A stretch of DNA of 64,000 nt from Rehmannia glutinosa (GCA_016081115.2 JABTTQ020003039.1:665574-729573); one strand, 5' to 3'; shown: positions 12,103 through 22,972, counted from the first letter of the stretch. Numbers and translations: made by a program. Notes: generated by a model not told the origin, from the letters alone.

Positions 12103-12118
12103 TCAAAAATGGGAAAAT
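12103..12118 (+). other. Polypurine tract of Sirevirus element
   Basis: AAAAATGGGAAAAT lies immediately before the 3' LTR (TGTTGAG at 12119) in the context GGCATCATC. It is the plus-strand primer site. The equivalent tract at 1050-1062 (AAAAAGGGGAAAT) precedes the other LTR. The T in the middle of the present tract is a departure from a pure purine run. Confidence 0.75.
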
Positions 12119-13684
12119 TGTTGAGAAATTATTTTGTAAATTTTGATGAATGCCATGTAAAACTTAGATTAGAATGTTGGCACCCCATTTTCCTTGTAAT
12201 TCTCATTGTAATAGATAGAAATTTGAATGATTTGAGTCAAGTCACTATGGTTGGGAATACAAGAAGTCAATCAAGAAGTGAAGTGAAGACTCGTGAGGAA
12301 CAATCGAGTATGGCCAAGATAGAAGACCAAGGACTCGATCAAGATGTAACAAGCGAGGGGCAGTGTGTGAAGAGTCGATTAAGTCAACTTGAAAAGCCAT
12401 GTCACAAGTTGAAGTGACAGATGGGTCTTTCAATAATTGAAGCGCACTCAAGTCACCTGGGGGAAAAGCGGTTTGCAAAGAGGAGTTAATCGAAAAGAAT
12501 CCGTTGTACGTAAGTCAAGAACTTTACTTAAATAAGTAATACTTCCATCTTTGCCATGTCTTAAAGTGCTCGATCCCAAAAGTGTGCAAAAGGAATAAAC
12601 CAATGGGAAGCACCGCACCTCATGTCGATCCTGAAAAAGTGAACATTTATTTAATACGAGGAAAGGTCTACATCTCAAGATCAAGACCAAGAAAAGACAA
12701 GCCAACGAACACAATCGACTTTTGAAAATCAGCCTATCTCTTCAACGGGCAGATTTTTGAAAGTTCACTATAAAAGGCTGAGGAATTTCATTGAGAAAAT
12801 GTTACCTTGCACACCTGAGAAATCAAACACTATTCAAATTGTAACCTGCAAAATATTCTCAAGATATTCAAGCAAAATCCTCAATCCTAAATCTCGAAGG
12901 AAATCGATCCAACACCAAGCTGTGAAGGAAAGACAACTTCAAACTGTTGAAGAGGAAACTTTTGAAGAATCAAAAGGGTCTACTTTCCAAGGAGGATTGT
13001 AGGAAGGTTCAAGGTCGAACCAATCTCAAGTTATTGGAGGGCTTCGTGATCAAATCCAAGAAGCTTGAGAAAGTGAGTGAAGTAGCAAGCGCAGATGCCC
13101 TGAAGAAGAAGTCGAGTCGGACGAGAAGTTTTGTGTGACCAAGGCATCTCGGATCGAGTCCAAGGAGCAAGTCACCTACGTGATCAAGACTTGTCTCTAG
13201 ACCGATAACCACTTGTAAACGATCATTACTTAGTGGATTCCTCCAAGAGTTGGAGAAGAGAGGAGTAGAAGAATTACCCCATCTTGAACCTGTAAAATTT
13301 ACTTGTGTCATTTACATTTCAAAGATACTTACATTTATGCACACATATTTTATATCCGCTAATAATTTGCTATCCAACTGATAAAATTACTAAGTGCTAA
13401 AATCAAGTGTTAAAACAAAGATAAATCAAATTCAAGGGTGTTAAGTCTTCCGCTGAAAAACTCATCACAGCTAAGTTAAGTCTTAAACTAAACAAGTGAG
13501 TTATCCTATCAACAAACTCTATCGAGTCATTGAGTGGCTAACTCTCACGATTAACTAACTTAGTTGTCCTCGAGGACTTAGCCGTGTATAAACTCGTCAT
13601 ATTTTAAAAGAACTAAAATCGAAAAGTTGGTAAGATTTATTCAACCCCCCCTCTAAACCTTACTTACACCCCTTGGGACCTACA
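12119..13684 (+). repeat. 3' LTR of Sirevirus element
   Basis: The LTR is 1566 bp, starts TGTTGAGAAATT and ends CCTTGGGACCTACA. It is collinear with the solo LTR 24924-26482 throughout, including the TATA box, the CTTACTTAAATAAGTAA block and the CCCCCCCTCTAAACCTTACTTACACC terminus region. It diverges clearly from 1063-2376, which argues that the two LTRs do not come from one recent insertion. Confidence 0.92.
12769..12777 (+). promoter_or_regulatory. LTR TATA box
   Basis: TATAAAAGG in the 3' LTR, equivalent to 1716-1724 and 25567-25575. Confidence 0.6.
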
Positions 13685-14843
13685 TCATGAATGACACACT
13701 CAAGAAAAAAATAAGACTGCATAATATGAAAGCAGTTAAAGGCACAAAAGCTCACAGGCTTATTTTTCGCAACATGCTCAAATACCCAATTTTCTTAATC
13801 TAATGCCAAACAAATAAAAGACATATCCTCAACAATTCATCGCATTATTCACAAAAATATGTCATCTCTTAAAATCAAATGCTCATAGTAAAAATCATGC
13901 ATAAGCTTTTTGTACTCTTTCGAAATCTTGATCATATATCATACGAAAGAAATTAAACGTGCTAAAGCGATAAACATGCTAAAATAAAAACAATAAAATC
14001 GAAAATAAATATTTTTTTTAAAATTTTATGCAAATTTTCATATGCTCTACATGCAATCCTAAATGCAGTGCAATAATGCAATAGTACTAATTTACGCATT
14101 CTTGACAACCCCCAAAACTTAAAATATGCTTCGTCCCAAACATATGAGAAAATTATCAAAAGAAAGCGGAATGCATAAAAAGTACTTACCTGGATCATTC
14201 TGGTGAAGCCGGGAGCTTGTCCGTCAAATTTGAAACTGGAAGAGCAGATCGCACAGTCACACGCCTGTGTGCGTCTGTTATATATATATTTTTACCCTGG
14301 AGTTTGTCGCGGCGCCTCTTGGGCTGCCTCCCATAAAGCGCTAAATTTTACGTCTTAATCAGACTTTAGATTTCTAACATCACTGTCGTTGAACCGTGCC
14401 GGTTGAAATCATTGAGCCCTTATATTCTGTATCATTCATCATATGGATGGCGTTGCATTGTTTTCTCGGATTAAGTTCAGTATCGCTTGGGAATTTGCTC
14501 CTTTGATGTTGGCCTCTCACTGCAGTAGCGATTTGGGCTACTTGTGTCTCCAAAGATTTCAGTCTTGCATTCAACAAAAACAATGTTAGAAACAAAGCAA
14601 TAAAAAAAATATTTACAAAAGAAGGAAAAATCAAAAATAAAAAAATAAAAAATAATAATATTTATAATTCACAAAAGGAAAAAAAATCAAAAATAATTTT
14701 TTTTTTACAAAAGTCAAAAACAATAAAAAAAAAATCGAGAATTAAAAAAATAAAAAAATTTACAAAAGCATCAATTAAGATTGAATTACTTATTACTATA
14801 TATAAATAGAATCTTTCAATTTCCCGCAACGGCGCCAAAAACT
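13685..14843 (-). mobile_element. Internal scrap of an Athila/Tat-like gypsy element
   Basis: On the minus strand, directly after the LTR at 14844-16456, lies the sequence complementary to TGGCGCCGTTGCGGG (14823-14837), a tRNA-Asp-type primer site as in Athila elements. An A/T-rich leader follows, then a gag-like stretch (about 14634 down to 14400) with LKSLETQVAQIATAVRGQHQ and SDTELNPRKQCNAIH, a block found near the gag C-terminus of Athila/Tat elements. Its closeness to the primer site means most of gag is deleted. The remainder to 13685 is AT-rich with no recognised coding and is cut off by the copia LTR. Confidence 0.65.
14823..14837 (-). other. Primer-binding site, tRNA-Asp type
   Basis: The minus strand reads TGGCGCCGTTGCGGG, matching the 3' end of plant tRNA-Asp apart from one base in the run after GTTGC. 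It lies six bases after the LTR terminus, the expected place for minus-strand priming. Confidence 0.7.
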
Positions 14844-16456
14844 TGTTCGCCAAAAACTTGTTTGGATCTCTATACTGCAAGTGTACAGTATAGTTTATAG
14901 GATAATGGCAAGCAAAGTCGTATTCCTCAGGGACTGACTACGAAACACTTAGACTATAATAACATCGTATTCCTATTTTATTGAAGCAACCGATTACCAA
15001 GAGTTTTATAAAAAGAATCGAAAATTAAAAATAAAAGAAATGAATTCGAACTCCACAAGTATTTTTTAACAAATACGAAAGCAACCCTAGGCACATAATC
15101 TCAACATGCTTCTTCAATATTAAATCCAATCAATATTTCACAAAATCAATTCATATGTTTCTATGGGTTCAATTCCTAAACTAGTTTATTCACCCTCCCG
15201 AGTGGCGCATAAATAGTAGATTAATAATAATTGAGGTATCCCGATGCATCACAACTCTTATTAACTCCCAACAAATCTTTGAATTGAATAACTCCCCACA
15301 AACAGATGTAGTCTCCCGATGCATTACCCTGTTTATGTCTGAATTCAATTTTCGTCTTGTTAGAACTCATCTCCCGGATTATGGACTAACAAGTATGACA
15401 TGCAAATTATTGGCCAAATAATCAACAATTAAGAATAAGCACTCGAATTTATAAAATAGAACACACTAATCAATTAAGAAAATAATCAATCAAGATTTAA
15501 CATGAATCCACAGTTTTGATTATGCCCTAGGATCCGAAAGATTAGCCGAACATTGATAACAAATTCCTAGACAAACTTGAAATCAACATGGTACATGTTT
15601 TAAGTACAAACAAGAGATCTAAATTAAGAAAGAAAACCCCTTCTTGTCAGGATGGATCCTCCTTCCAAGCCTTCGAAACTCTTGTGCTTCTGTAGATGTG
15701 AAAGGCCTTGTGGTGTTTTTCGTAACCTAGCCCTTCTCTCTCAGAAAACCTTTGAACTGTGTAATCTTGTGTATTTTGTGGTACTGTATGTTGTATGAAT
15801 GTTGTAAGATGATAAAAAATCGTTCAGGCCTTTGTCCCCCTTATATAGGTGCTTTGAGAGATCACTGGTAGAGTTCTGACAGGATTAGGACTCAAAATCA
15901 GCCGCAGACACATCGCACGGGCCGTGTGATTTCACACGGCCACCCCACACGGTCGTGTGGGTCTACACGGGCCGACCGTATGATTGGTTTTTGACTCTGA
16001 AAATCGCTGAAGCACTTCACACGGTTGTGTGACTTGTAAAACGTGTGAATTTGCTTCTGGGGTCTGCATGAAAGTTGTATCCCTTTTTCTAAGCTTTATA
16101 TCACCACTTGAATCAACTCAATATCAATTTTGTAGAGACCGTTATGGCCAAACTATTGAACCTTACCAGTGCTAGAAACTGTTAGCGCATTTATATTTTT
16201 GAAGGAAATTTCATATTGTTCGACCGTCCATGCTTCTTTCCTTCATATCTTTGCTTGTACCTTGTCTTTTGACATATCATTTGGAATGTGCTATCACCAT
16301 TTGTCTAATTTAGCTCCATTTTTTGCAAAATTCACAAGAGTACGCAGTATCACGCCCAACAAAGGAAACCAAGTAAAATACACTAGATATACATGCAAGT
16401 GCATCAATTATATATCAAAATAAGCCCTTAAATGCACGTATATTTTACACGTATCA
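14844..16456 (-). repeat. 5' LTR of Athila/Tat-like gypsy element
   Basis: On the minus strand it starts TGATACGTGTAAAATATACG (from 16456) and ends CGAACA next to the primer site, so it has TG...CA ends and is about 1613 bp. A cluster of CACACGG/CCGTGTG palindromes occupies 15905-16045. No partner LTR is in the window, so the ends rest on the primer site and terminal dinucleotides. The last 14 bases are duplicated (AACTTGTT...CCAAAAACTTGTTT at 14840-14862), leaving a small uncertainty in the inner end. Confidence 0.65.
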
Positions 16457-17085
16457 GTAGGGCATGATGTAGATCGTGCCTGGATTGTTCCAATTGTGGG
16501 TCTCCTTTGCGGAGTGTCTAGTCCTCTTTTTGATGGTGGTTTAGTCTCCAGTCGGAGTGCTTTATTTTTATTTTGTTTTGTTGGTTTTTAGTTTGTTTTC
16601 TTTGAGTCTCGTTTTACTCCCTCGATAAGTTATTATTTTCATCTCGTGCGGAGCTTTTCTCTTGACATCTATGTCTCTTCAATGTGGCCCTTTTACCAGT
16701 TGGCAGTGTAGTTTTGTTCTCAAGTTTTGAATATATTTGCTATCATTTCAATAAAAAAAAGAAAGAAATTGTTGTACGGCCTATGGATCATAAACCCATG
16801 TATATTTAAAACAAAATTTTAAATCTAGACAAATTTGATCTACAACAATGGACAAAATATGCATGTACCAATCAATTTGGTTTCACTTCTATCACAAGTC
16901 ATCGAGTTATGACTTAGCTGAATCTTCTGAACAAAAAGTCCACATATGGGGGCAATCTTATTAATCTGAAACAAAAACGGAGAAACAAAAACCGCATATG
17001 AGGATAAACTTATTCAAAAAGGGAGATTAGAAAAATTGAAAGGCTTTTGTTTGAATAAATAAATAAATGTGCTCATCAACGAAAA
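16457..17085. other. Intergenic, possible retroposon 3' tail
   Basis: No open frame or known gene is visible. The segment 16457-16770 is T/G-rich and ends TTTCAATAAAAAAAAGAAAG, which looks like the untranslated end and A-tail of a LINE-like retroposon on the plus strand. There is no coding sequence to confirm it. The rest is AT-rich. Confidence 0.3.
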
Positions 17086-17173
17086 CGAAAAGAGCGCGAT
17101 TCGAACCCTTGCTATGAATTACTCATATAACGGATTAATAATTCAACACTTTAGTCAACTCAGCCATCTCTCT
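17086..17173 (-). pseudogene. Degenerate tRNA-Ser, plastid trnS-GCU-like
   Basis: On the minus strand the sequence opens GAGAGATGGCTGAGTTGACT and keeps an A-box-like region, a long variable arm and the T-arm motif GGGTTCGAATC before closing GCGCTCTTTTCG. Length (about 88 nt), variable arm and start resemble plastid tRNA-Ser(GCU). The anticodon region reads ATTATTAAT instead of ATTGCTAAT, so GCT is lost, and several stem positions mismatch. It is therefore a relic, either of plastid DNA transferred to the nucleus or of a tRNA-derived SINE head. The flanks show no further plastid sequence that I can recognise. Confidence 0.55.
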
Positions 17174-17194
17174 CAATTGAAAAAAGATAATTAC

Positions 17195-17657
17195 TGTTGG
17201 TTTTGGTGTCATAATAAAAAAAAAGAGTCTTTTGTCCCACATGGGATTGGGAACAAAACAAACGAACATTTTAAGGCTATTTAAGAAATCCATGTTATTT
17301 CGGTTTTAATTGCACCAACCAATAACACTTTAACATTTGTGTTTTGACTCTAGTTAAATTTATTTCTTGTATTCTCTAGTATAGAGAGTTAAAAGAGAAG
17401 TGTGAGTTAGTCAAAGATTTGTAAGAGTGTTGAGACATTGGGGCCGAGAGAGAGAATGTATGCGTAATGGTAAAAATATTTCACACATTTCTTTCTATGT
17501 GGGTCATAGTTTTTCTTTGGTTTCGAGTTTTCCACGTAAAGGTTTGGAGTTTTTCGAGTAAATTATTGTGTTGTGGATTGTGGTTATTGTCCATTTTATT
17601 TCTCAGTTACTTTTGCTTGTCTCCAGGGGGAGAATGTAAGATATGATTTTCCCAACA
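17195..17657 (+). mobile_element. Solo LTR of a small copia element, TSD ATTAC
   Basis: This 463-bp segment begins TGTTGGTTTTGG and ends TTTTCCCAACA, with matching terminal repeats TGTTGG/CCAACA. It is flanked by perfect 5-bp duplications ATTAC (17190-17194 and 17658-17662). The interior has a CTTTTGTCCCACATGGGATT block near the start and TTTCCACGTAAAG followed by a T-rich end, features of copia LTRs of the Tork/TAR kind. There is no internal coding, so it is a solo LTR, or less likely a very short TRIM. Confidence 0.85.
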
Positions 17658-18061
17658 ATTACTACGTTACACATAGAAGGCCCATTTATCCAATTAAAGT
17701 AAATTAAAAACATGCATAACAAAATAATGCCCAAAAAGCTGTTTTTGGTCTTCTGAGTGAAAACAGAGTTCATGGTGCTGTTTTCTAATAGTTTATTATT
17801 TTTTAGAAGATCTTGAGAAAACAGCACTGCAGGGGCTGTTTTCTAGTTACTTTATTTTGTTTTTTAAAAATAGTTTTGAAATTCTAAATCAATAAGAATT
17901 TTAAAATACAAATTATATTAAAATGTAAATTATATACAGTAAAAGTTTTAATTTATTCATATTGTACCCCGTACATACTAATAATTAAAAAATAATTTTA
18001 TTTTCTGTACACATTTTGAAGTTTGCCAAGTCGACCGATGTTGGCATTTCAAAAATGATCA

Positions 18062-18279
18062 ATGTCGAAATCCTTAATTCATAGTAGGTAAATGTGGACG
18101 AGAAAAAATCGGCATTCAATATTTACGAGTATATTATGAATATTTATTAAAAATTAAAATTTAAAAATCGGCAAAAAAATAAAAATAATTAATATACAGA
18201 TTCATAGACGTAGGTGTAAATATGAATGCCGAAAATTTCTCATCCACATTTACCTACTAGGATTAAGGATTTTGATGTG
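18062..18279. mobile_element. Small foldback MITE nested in the Mutator-like element
   Basis: Two arms of about 68 bp in opposite orientation (18062-18130 and 18209-18279) share ATCCTTAAT, TAGTAGGTAAATGTGGA and TCGGCATTCA, separated by an AT-rich loop. The ends and target duplication are not clear, so no superfamily is assigned. Confidence 0.65.
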
Positions 18280-18293
18280 GTAGATGTATTGAT

Positions 18294-18655
18294 TAGAGAT
18301 GTTAAACGGGCTGGCCCTAACCCTATAGAAATCAAAATTAAGTAATAAATAAAACAAATAAAAAAAATATTTTTCAAGAATTTATAGCTTGTTTAATAAG
18401 GTTAAACTTAAAGATGAGGGAGATGTGAATTTAAAAAATAAATTTACTAATAATAGGTAATAAAAGTATATATAAAATATTAGAATTATATTTAATTTAA
18501 AAAAAATAAAAATAGCGGGCTAGTACGGTTAACCTTTGGGCTAGCCCTAATGGGATTCGATTTAAAAGGTCTGGGTCAAAATAATTCGATTCTAACCCTT
18601 TTTTTCCGGTTTAGACTGTCCGGACCAACGGGCTGCGATCCATTTAACATCTCTA
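18294..18655. mobile_element. hAT-type MITE nested in the Mutator-like element
   Basis: The element starts TAGAGATGTTAAACGG and ends with its inverse (CCATTTAACATCTCTA), 15 of 16 matching. It is flanked by an 8-bp duplication with one mismatch (GTATTGAT 18286-18293, GTACTGAT 18656-18663). An 8-bp TSD and a short TIR beginning TAGAG are hAT traits. There is no coding. Confidence 0.8.
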
Positions 18656-18828
18656 GTACTGATCATTTATTGTGTACAGTAAATTCATGGAGTTATTCGG
18701 GAATATATAAATATAATTTCATTTCAAAATTCTTATTGATTTAGAATTTCAAAACTATTTTTATAAAACAGAAAGAACAAAAAAGTAACTAGAAAACAGT
18801 CCTGCAATGTTATTTTCTCAAGACCTTT

Positions 18829-18863
<35 letters not shown>
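18829..18863. repeat. (TA)n microsatellite
   Basis: About 17 TA units interrupt the right arm of the 17679-18975 foldback; the left arm lacks them. Confidence 0.9.
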
Positions 18864-18867
<4 letters not shown>

Positions 18868-18984
18868 AGAAAACAACACCATGGACTCTGTTTTCACTTA
18901 AAAGAGTAAAAACATTTTTTTTGGCATTATTTTGTTAGACATGTTTGTAATTTACTCTAATTTGATAAATTAGCCCACATAGAA

Positions 18985-19323
18985 TGAGGGAAGAAATGGA
19001 GGAATACGATGGATAAGGAGAAGACGACTAGGGTATGGAGGGTTTCCCAAAGTATTTTATTTTTCATAGTCCGATTTAAATTTAAATTAGTTATAAAACT
19101 ATATAATTATTAAAAAAAATCAATTTAAATCACAATATAGCCAGAAATTTAAACATATGTTATACACAAATTATTCACATTCTAATTCTAATGTTTTAAA
19201 GCTTTCTAAATATATATAATTTTTATTAAAATATAAGTTACAAATCGCACCATAATCTATAATAAGTAACAATCCAAGCTGAATAGCCTGAACTTTCTCA
19301 ATATAAACCATAATCAATAACAA
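18985..19323. other. AT-rich spacer with degenerate short repeats
   Basis: No gene is visible. Towards 19323 a block with AAGTAACAATCC and CTTTCTCAATA repeats in diverged form, and similar units continue after the gypsy element (30847-30950), so the gypsy element landed inside a degenerate tandem repeat. Confidence 0.5.
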
Positions 19324-19328
19324 GTAAC

Positions 19329-22300
19329 TGTCACGCCCCAAAATTGGGAGCCGTGACTCGGACGATCTAACTTATGTCGGTTTATCATGCCGGCCCATTT
19401 ATTCATTAATATAACCCAAACAGAAATAGCAAAATCCCAAAATACAATGAATATTAATAAAAAAAACTAAGTCAGAGTACAATCGCAGCGGAATCAGAAA
19501 ATAAAATACAATCCTCGTCACAATAATACTTCTTACGGGTACTGCGCCCGGCTATTACAAGAAAATTGCTTAGTATTTGTCCATACATAAGGAAACCATA
19601 AAATTCAAATTGTTTCAACTGTCTAGCACAATAGAGAGCTAAATAGTAGCTTCGAAATCTTCGTCGTGGTCTTCTTCCGGCGGAATCTCATCCTCTGGTT
19701 GGAAAAATAGGTGGGAGTGAGACAAAAATTCTCAGTGGGTGTGGTGAGTGTGTGCAAGTGGGGCTTATACTTTGTGCGAGAAAATCGTTTCATGAATTTT
19801 GATGCAAGAAACGTGCAATGGCATTCTCATATACTTATTTAATAATTTTATTAGTATTATTTAACAATCAATCGTCAATTCAGATCGCTTGGTCACAAGA
19901 CGAAAGTATGATGCCAACCTGCCATCCATCAATTCATATCATTGGTTGCGCGACGAAAGTGTGACGCCAACCTGCACCACCTTATACGGCGGAGAAGTGT
20001 TGATCAAACATCATCTCCCAAACAAGATCCTCATGTCGATAGTCAAGTTGCTATCCCGATTGGCACGAGCGTCTCTCCACAAGAGAGCGGCTAAGCTGGA
20101 AACGTCATAATCATGATTATACCCAGAATCCTACGGTCCAATCACCCGCCAGACTCTCCTATCCGGCTCGAGGTTGGGAGTTGGACGATGGAGGCCGGTA
20201 TGAGACTGTAGCCAAGCTACCCATCCCATACGTGACTTATTCATTCCACAAATCCGTCAATTCATATCATATGGTTGCGTCACGAAAAGTGTGACGCCAA
20301 TCCGGTCATTCATCGAAGAGGACGGCGTGTTCATAGATTTCCTTTCGCCGCGTCCGATATTGATCGATCGATCATTGACACGGCATAGATATCGGAGGGG
20401 TAATCGAGTCGGTTCTATTCTTTGATTCAGTGTATTATACCGAAGTTCTTAATGAGGTTCGGATTATGCGGCGAGGTAGTCGCCTTATTATCATGACAAT
20501 TAGTCGTTATGAAAATCTCCAATAATATTCGGATAATAATTTAAAAATAGAAATTTTAATTAAATAAAATATTTAATGTTTTATAAATAAACTGAATTTT
20601 AGAAGATAAAATAATTCCTATGACCTTGGTTCTATGAATTTATAATTTTGACCCGATATTTTTAGAAATGGATATCTCTTAAACCGGAAAAGGTTTTAAC
20701 GAGATTCCAAGTCTAATAATTTCTTTGGGGTAGTAAGTATATAGATTAAAAACAGTTTTGAAAAATTTCCAGATTTAGTACCGATTTTCTGAAAAATTCT
20801 ATTTAAACCCCAAAGGCAATTTTTACAGTTAAGGGCCCATTTCAAACCCGTTTTTTGTGAAATTTGGACTAAAAGTCCAGAATATTAATTAAAATAATAT
20901 CATAAAGTTTTTGGGACAGTAACTTTCTAAATTTTCGAAATTTACAGTTTAGCCCCTTAAGGGTTGGAGATTTACATTTAAGTGTCTAAAATTCATATAT
21001 TTGCATTTGTTTGACCCGGAGGGTCCCAATTATTGTTTTTTATTTATATTACAGTAATTTCAGTCCAAGTTTTGAATTTTTACAGTGGTTCTACAGTTTT
21101 TGTGTTTTTTATTTTTGGCCCTATATTTTGTCTTATTTGCAAAAGAGGCTCAAACCCGATTTTGTTCACAAGTCCTCAAGTACATATTATTGATATGATA
21201 TGTTAAAAGTATTTTTCTCATATTTTAAATTATTTGAGCTCATATATAACAAAGGGGCCTAAAAACACACAAAAGCTATTTTCCAAAATCACTTTTGGCT
21301 TAGTTTTCCATACACATATATATTTCAAAATTTTCAAAAATATAAGAGACTGAAATATCCAGAAATATTTATTATAAAATGAAATACATACATTTATGCC
21401 ACAAGAAAGAATAAAAGCATACAAAAGCTATTTTTATCTAAGTAAAATCACTTTTGACATAAGTTTGCATACACCTAGATATATATTTTTTTTTCCAAAA
21501 ATTTCAGAAATAAAACTGAAACTCTTTTTTTTATATTATTTTATTTCCAGAAATATAAATAAACATAACACACAAAAAAAAATCATGCTAGTTTATGCAA
21601 ATAAAGTCATGAGTTTTTAAAAGAATTCACCCACCTCTTATTTGATCTTGTAAGGTTGCTTATAGCTTTTTGTAAGTCCCCTCTAGGTCCCCTCAAGACC
21701 TTAAAACAGCCCCTATATGGTGGTTTTTAAGGGTGTCAATGGATGGAAAGATGAAAAAAAAAAGAAGTAGATAGGGAGAATATTGGGGCAAGACTTTACC
21801 TTATTCTAGCTTCTTGAGTGCTTCAAAACCACCACCTTCAAGCCTACAAGCTCTCCAAAATCGGCCCTTCTTCAACCCTTGCTCAAATTTTCGGCCCTTT
21901 GGTTTAGTGAAGGAGGTGAGGTTTGCTTGTTTTTTTTTTCTTGGTAAAATTTCTATGTATGAAAAGTGAAATGCAAGACTCATTTTTCCTCCTCTTCTCA
22001 CCCTATGGTCGTCCCCTCCCCTCCTCATTACTCCTAGCATCATCATTTTTCTCATTCTTGGGAGTAGGTTTAGAGGCATGCTTGCCTTGGTTAGAGGAAA
22101 GAGTGTTGGGTTTGGAGGCTTGCATTGAAGTGAATAGGACAAGGAGAAAATGACAAGAGGATAAAGACAAAAGGGAAAAGAAATGACTTGTTCTCTTATT
22201 CTTATAGTTAGTTAATTAATCCATATAATATAAGCTAAGTTAGTAATATATCATTTAGGGTAGTTAGAATTAGCAATTAGTAAGTTAGGGAGAAAAAATA

Positions 22301-22411
22301 CTTTAATATATGATACTAAGATTAAAAGAAATTAAACTATATTTTATTAATATCAAATTATGATACTTAGTCACACGATACAATATACGGACCATTACAA
22401 TTGGTCTCACA
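19329..22411 (-). repeat. 3' LTR of chromovirus
   Basis: The 3083-bp LTR is collinear with 27497-30846. In plus orientation it starts TGTCACGCCCC and ends GGTCTCACA. Relative to the other LTR it lacks about 190 bp at position 20632, about 17 bp near its outer end at 22401 and at least one 55-bp repeat unit. Apparent open frames inside (for example 21801-22142) recur in both LTRs and are not genes. Confidence 0.95.
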
Positions 22412-22424
22412 TTCTCCCATCCTT
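22412..22424 (-). other. Polypurine tract of chromovirus
   Basis: On the minus strand AAGGATGGGAGAA directly precedes the 3' LTR (TGTGAGACC). It is the expected plus-strand primer. Confidence 0.75.
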
Positions 22425-22885
22425 AATAGAATTTGGTCCCCAAATTTCTCTCAGAATAATTCTGGATGTTGCCTTCTCATATCTTCCTCTATTTCCCACG
22501 TGACATCCTCGTCGCGGTCGTGGGTTTGCCATACAACTTTAACCATTGGAATCTCTCTCTTCCTTAACTATCGTACTTGTCTATCGATGACTCGTACGGG
22601 CTTCTCGGTGTATGACAAGTTCTCCATTACTGCAGGGATTTCTCGTGTGATAATGTGTTTTGGGTCGGGTTGATATTTCTTCAATCTAGAGACATGAAAC
22701 ACGTCATGTATTCCGACAATAGGAGGTGGTAGTTCCAACTGATATGCCAAATTCTCGATTCTTTTGAGTATCTTGTACGGACCAATGTACCTTGGACTTA
22801 ACTTTCCTCCTTTCTTTGAGTGAATCAGTCCCTTTCGTGGTGAAAGTCTAAGAAACACTTCATCTCCTACCTCAAACTCCATATC
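22418..22885 (-). pseudogene. Integrase C-terminus with chromodomain
   Basis: The minus-strand frame from 22882 reads EVGDEVFLRLSPRKGL, then KLSPRYIGPYKILKRI (the integrase GPY/F-type module) and VFHVSRLKKYQPDPKHI. It continues through a chromodomain with RVIDRQVR, an in-frame TAG at about 22572, then REIPMVKVVWQ and DVTWEIEEDMRRQHPELF before another TGA. Aromatic and acidic positions of the chromodomain are visible. In this family the chromodomain steers integration towards chromatin marks. The early stop removes most of it in this copy. Confidence 0.88.
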
Positions 22886-22972
22886 CCTTCTCCTTTTATC
22901 CGCATAGCTCTTCTGCCGACTCTGAGTTGTCCGGACCCTCTCCTTTATTAATCTGACCTTGTCTACAATTTC

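Larger units (their letters stand above)
1063..13684 (+). mobile_element. Sirevirus-type Ty1/copia retrotransposon, decayed
   Basis: Two LTRs (1063-2376 and 12119-13684) flank an internal region with gag remnant, protease, integrase, reverse transcriptase and RNase H in copia order, followed by a long env-like region. The purine tract with the context GGCATCATCAAAAA, set directly against an LTR that starts TGTTG, is characteristic of Sireviruses, as is a second gene downstream of pol. No match to the usual initiator-tRNA-Met primer site follows the first LTR at 2377. The 5 bp outside the LTRs (GAAAT at 1058-1062, TCATG at 13685-13689) do not match, so the outer boundary is not that of one simple insertion. 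Nearly every reading frame is broken and the copy is old. Confidence 0.85.
17679..18975. mobile_element. Mutator-like foldback element with 9-bp TSD
   Basis: Long inverted arms (about 17679-17945 and 18690-18975) share blocks such as AACAAAATAATGCC, AGAAAACAGC and AATAAGAATTTT in opposite orientation. The termini are GGCCCATTTATC and the complement of GATAAATTAGCC. The flanks are a perfect 9-bp repeat, CACATAGAA (17670-17678 and 18976-18984), which together with long terminal inverted repeats is typical of Mutator-like elements. There is no transposase. The middle is occupied by two younger elements (18062-18279 and 18294-18655). Confidence 0.82.

Noticed and set aside
1063..13684. Simple, recent complete retrotransposon insertion
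   Set aside because: The LTRs differ in length and sequence, no matching target duplication is present, and retroelement sequence continues to the left.
21801..22142. Open frame of 113 codons in the chromovirus LTR
   Set aside because: It recurs in the other LTR (30333-30599) with frame and length differences and has no domain, so it is a by-product of LTR sequence.
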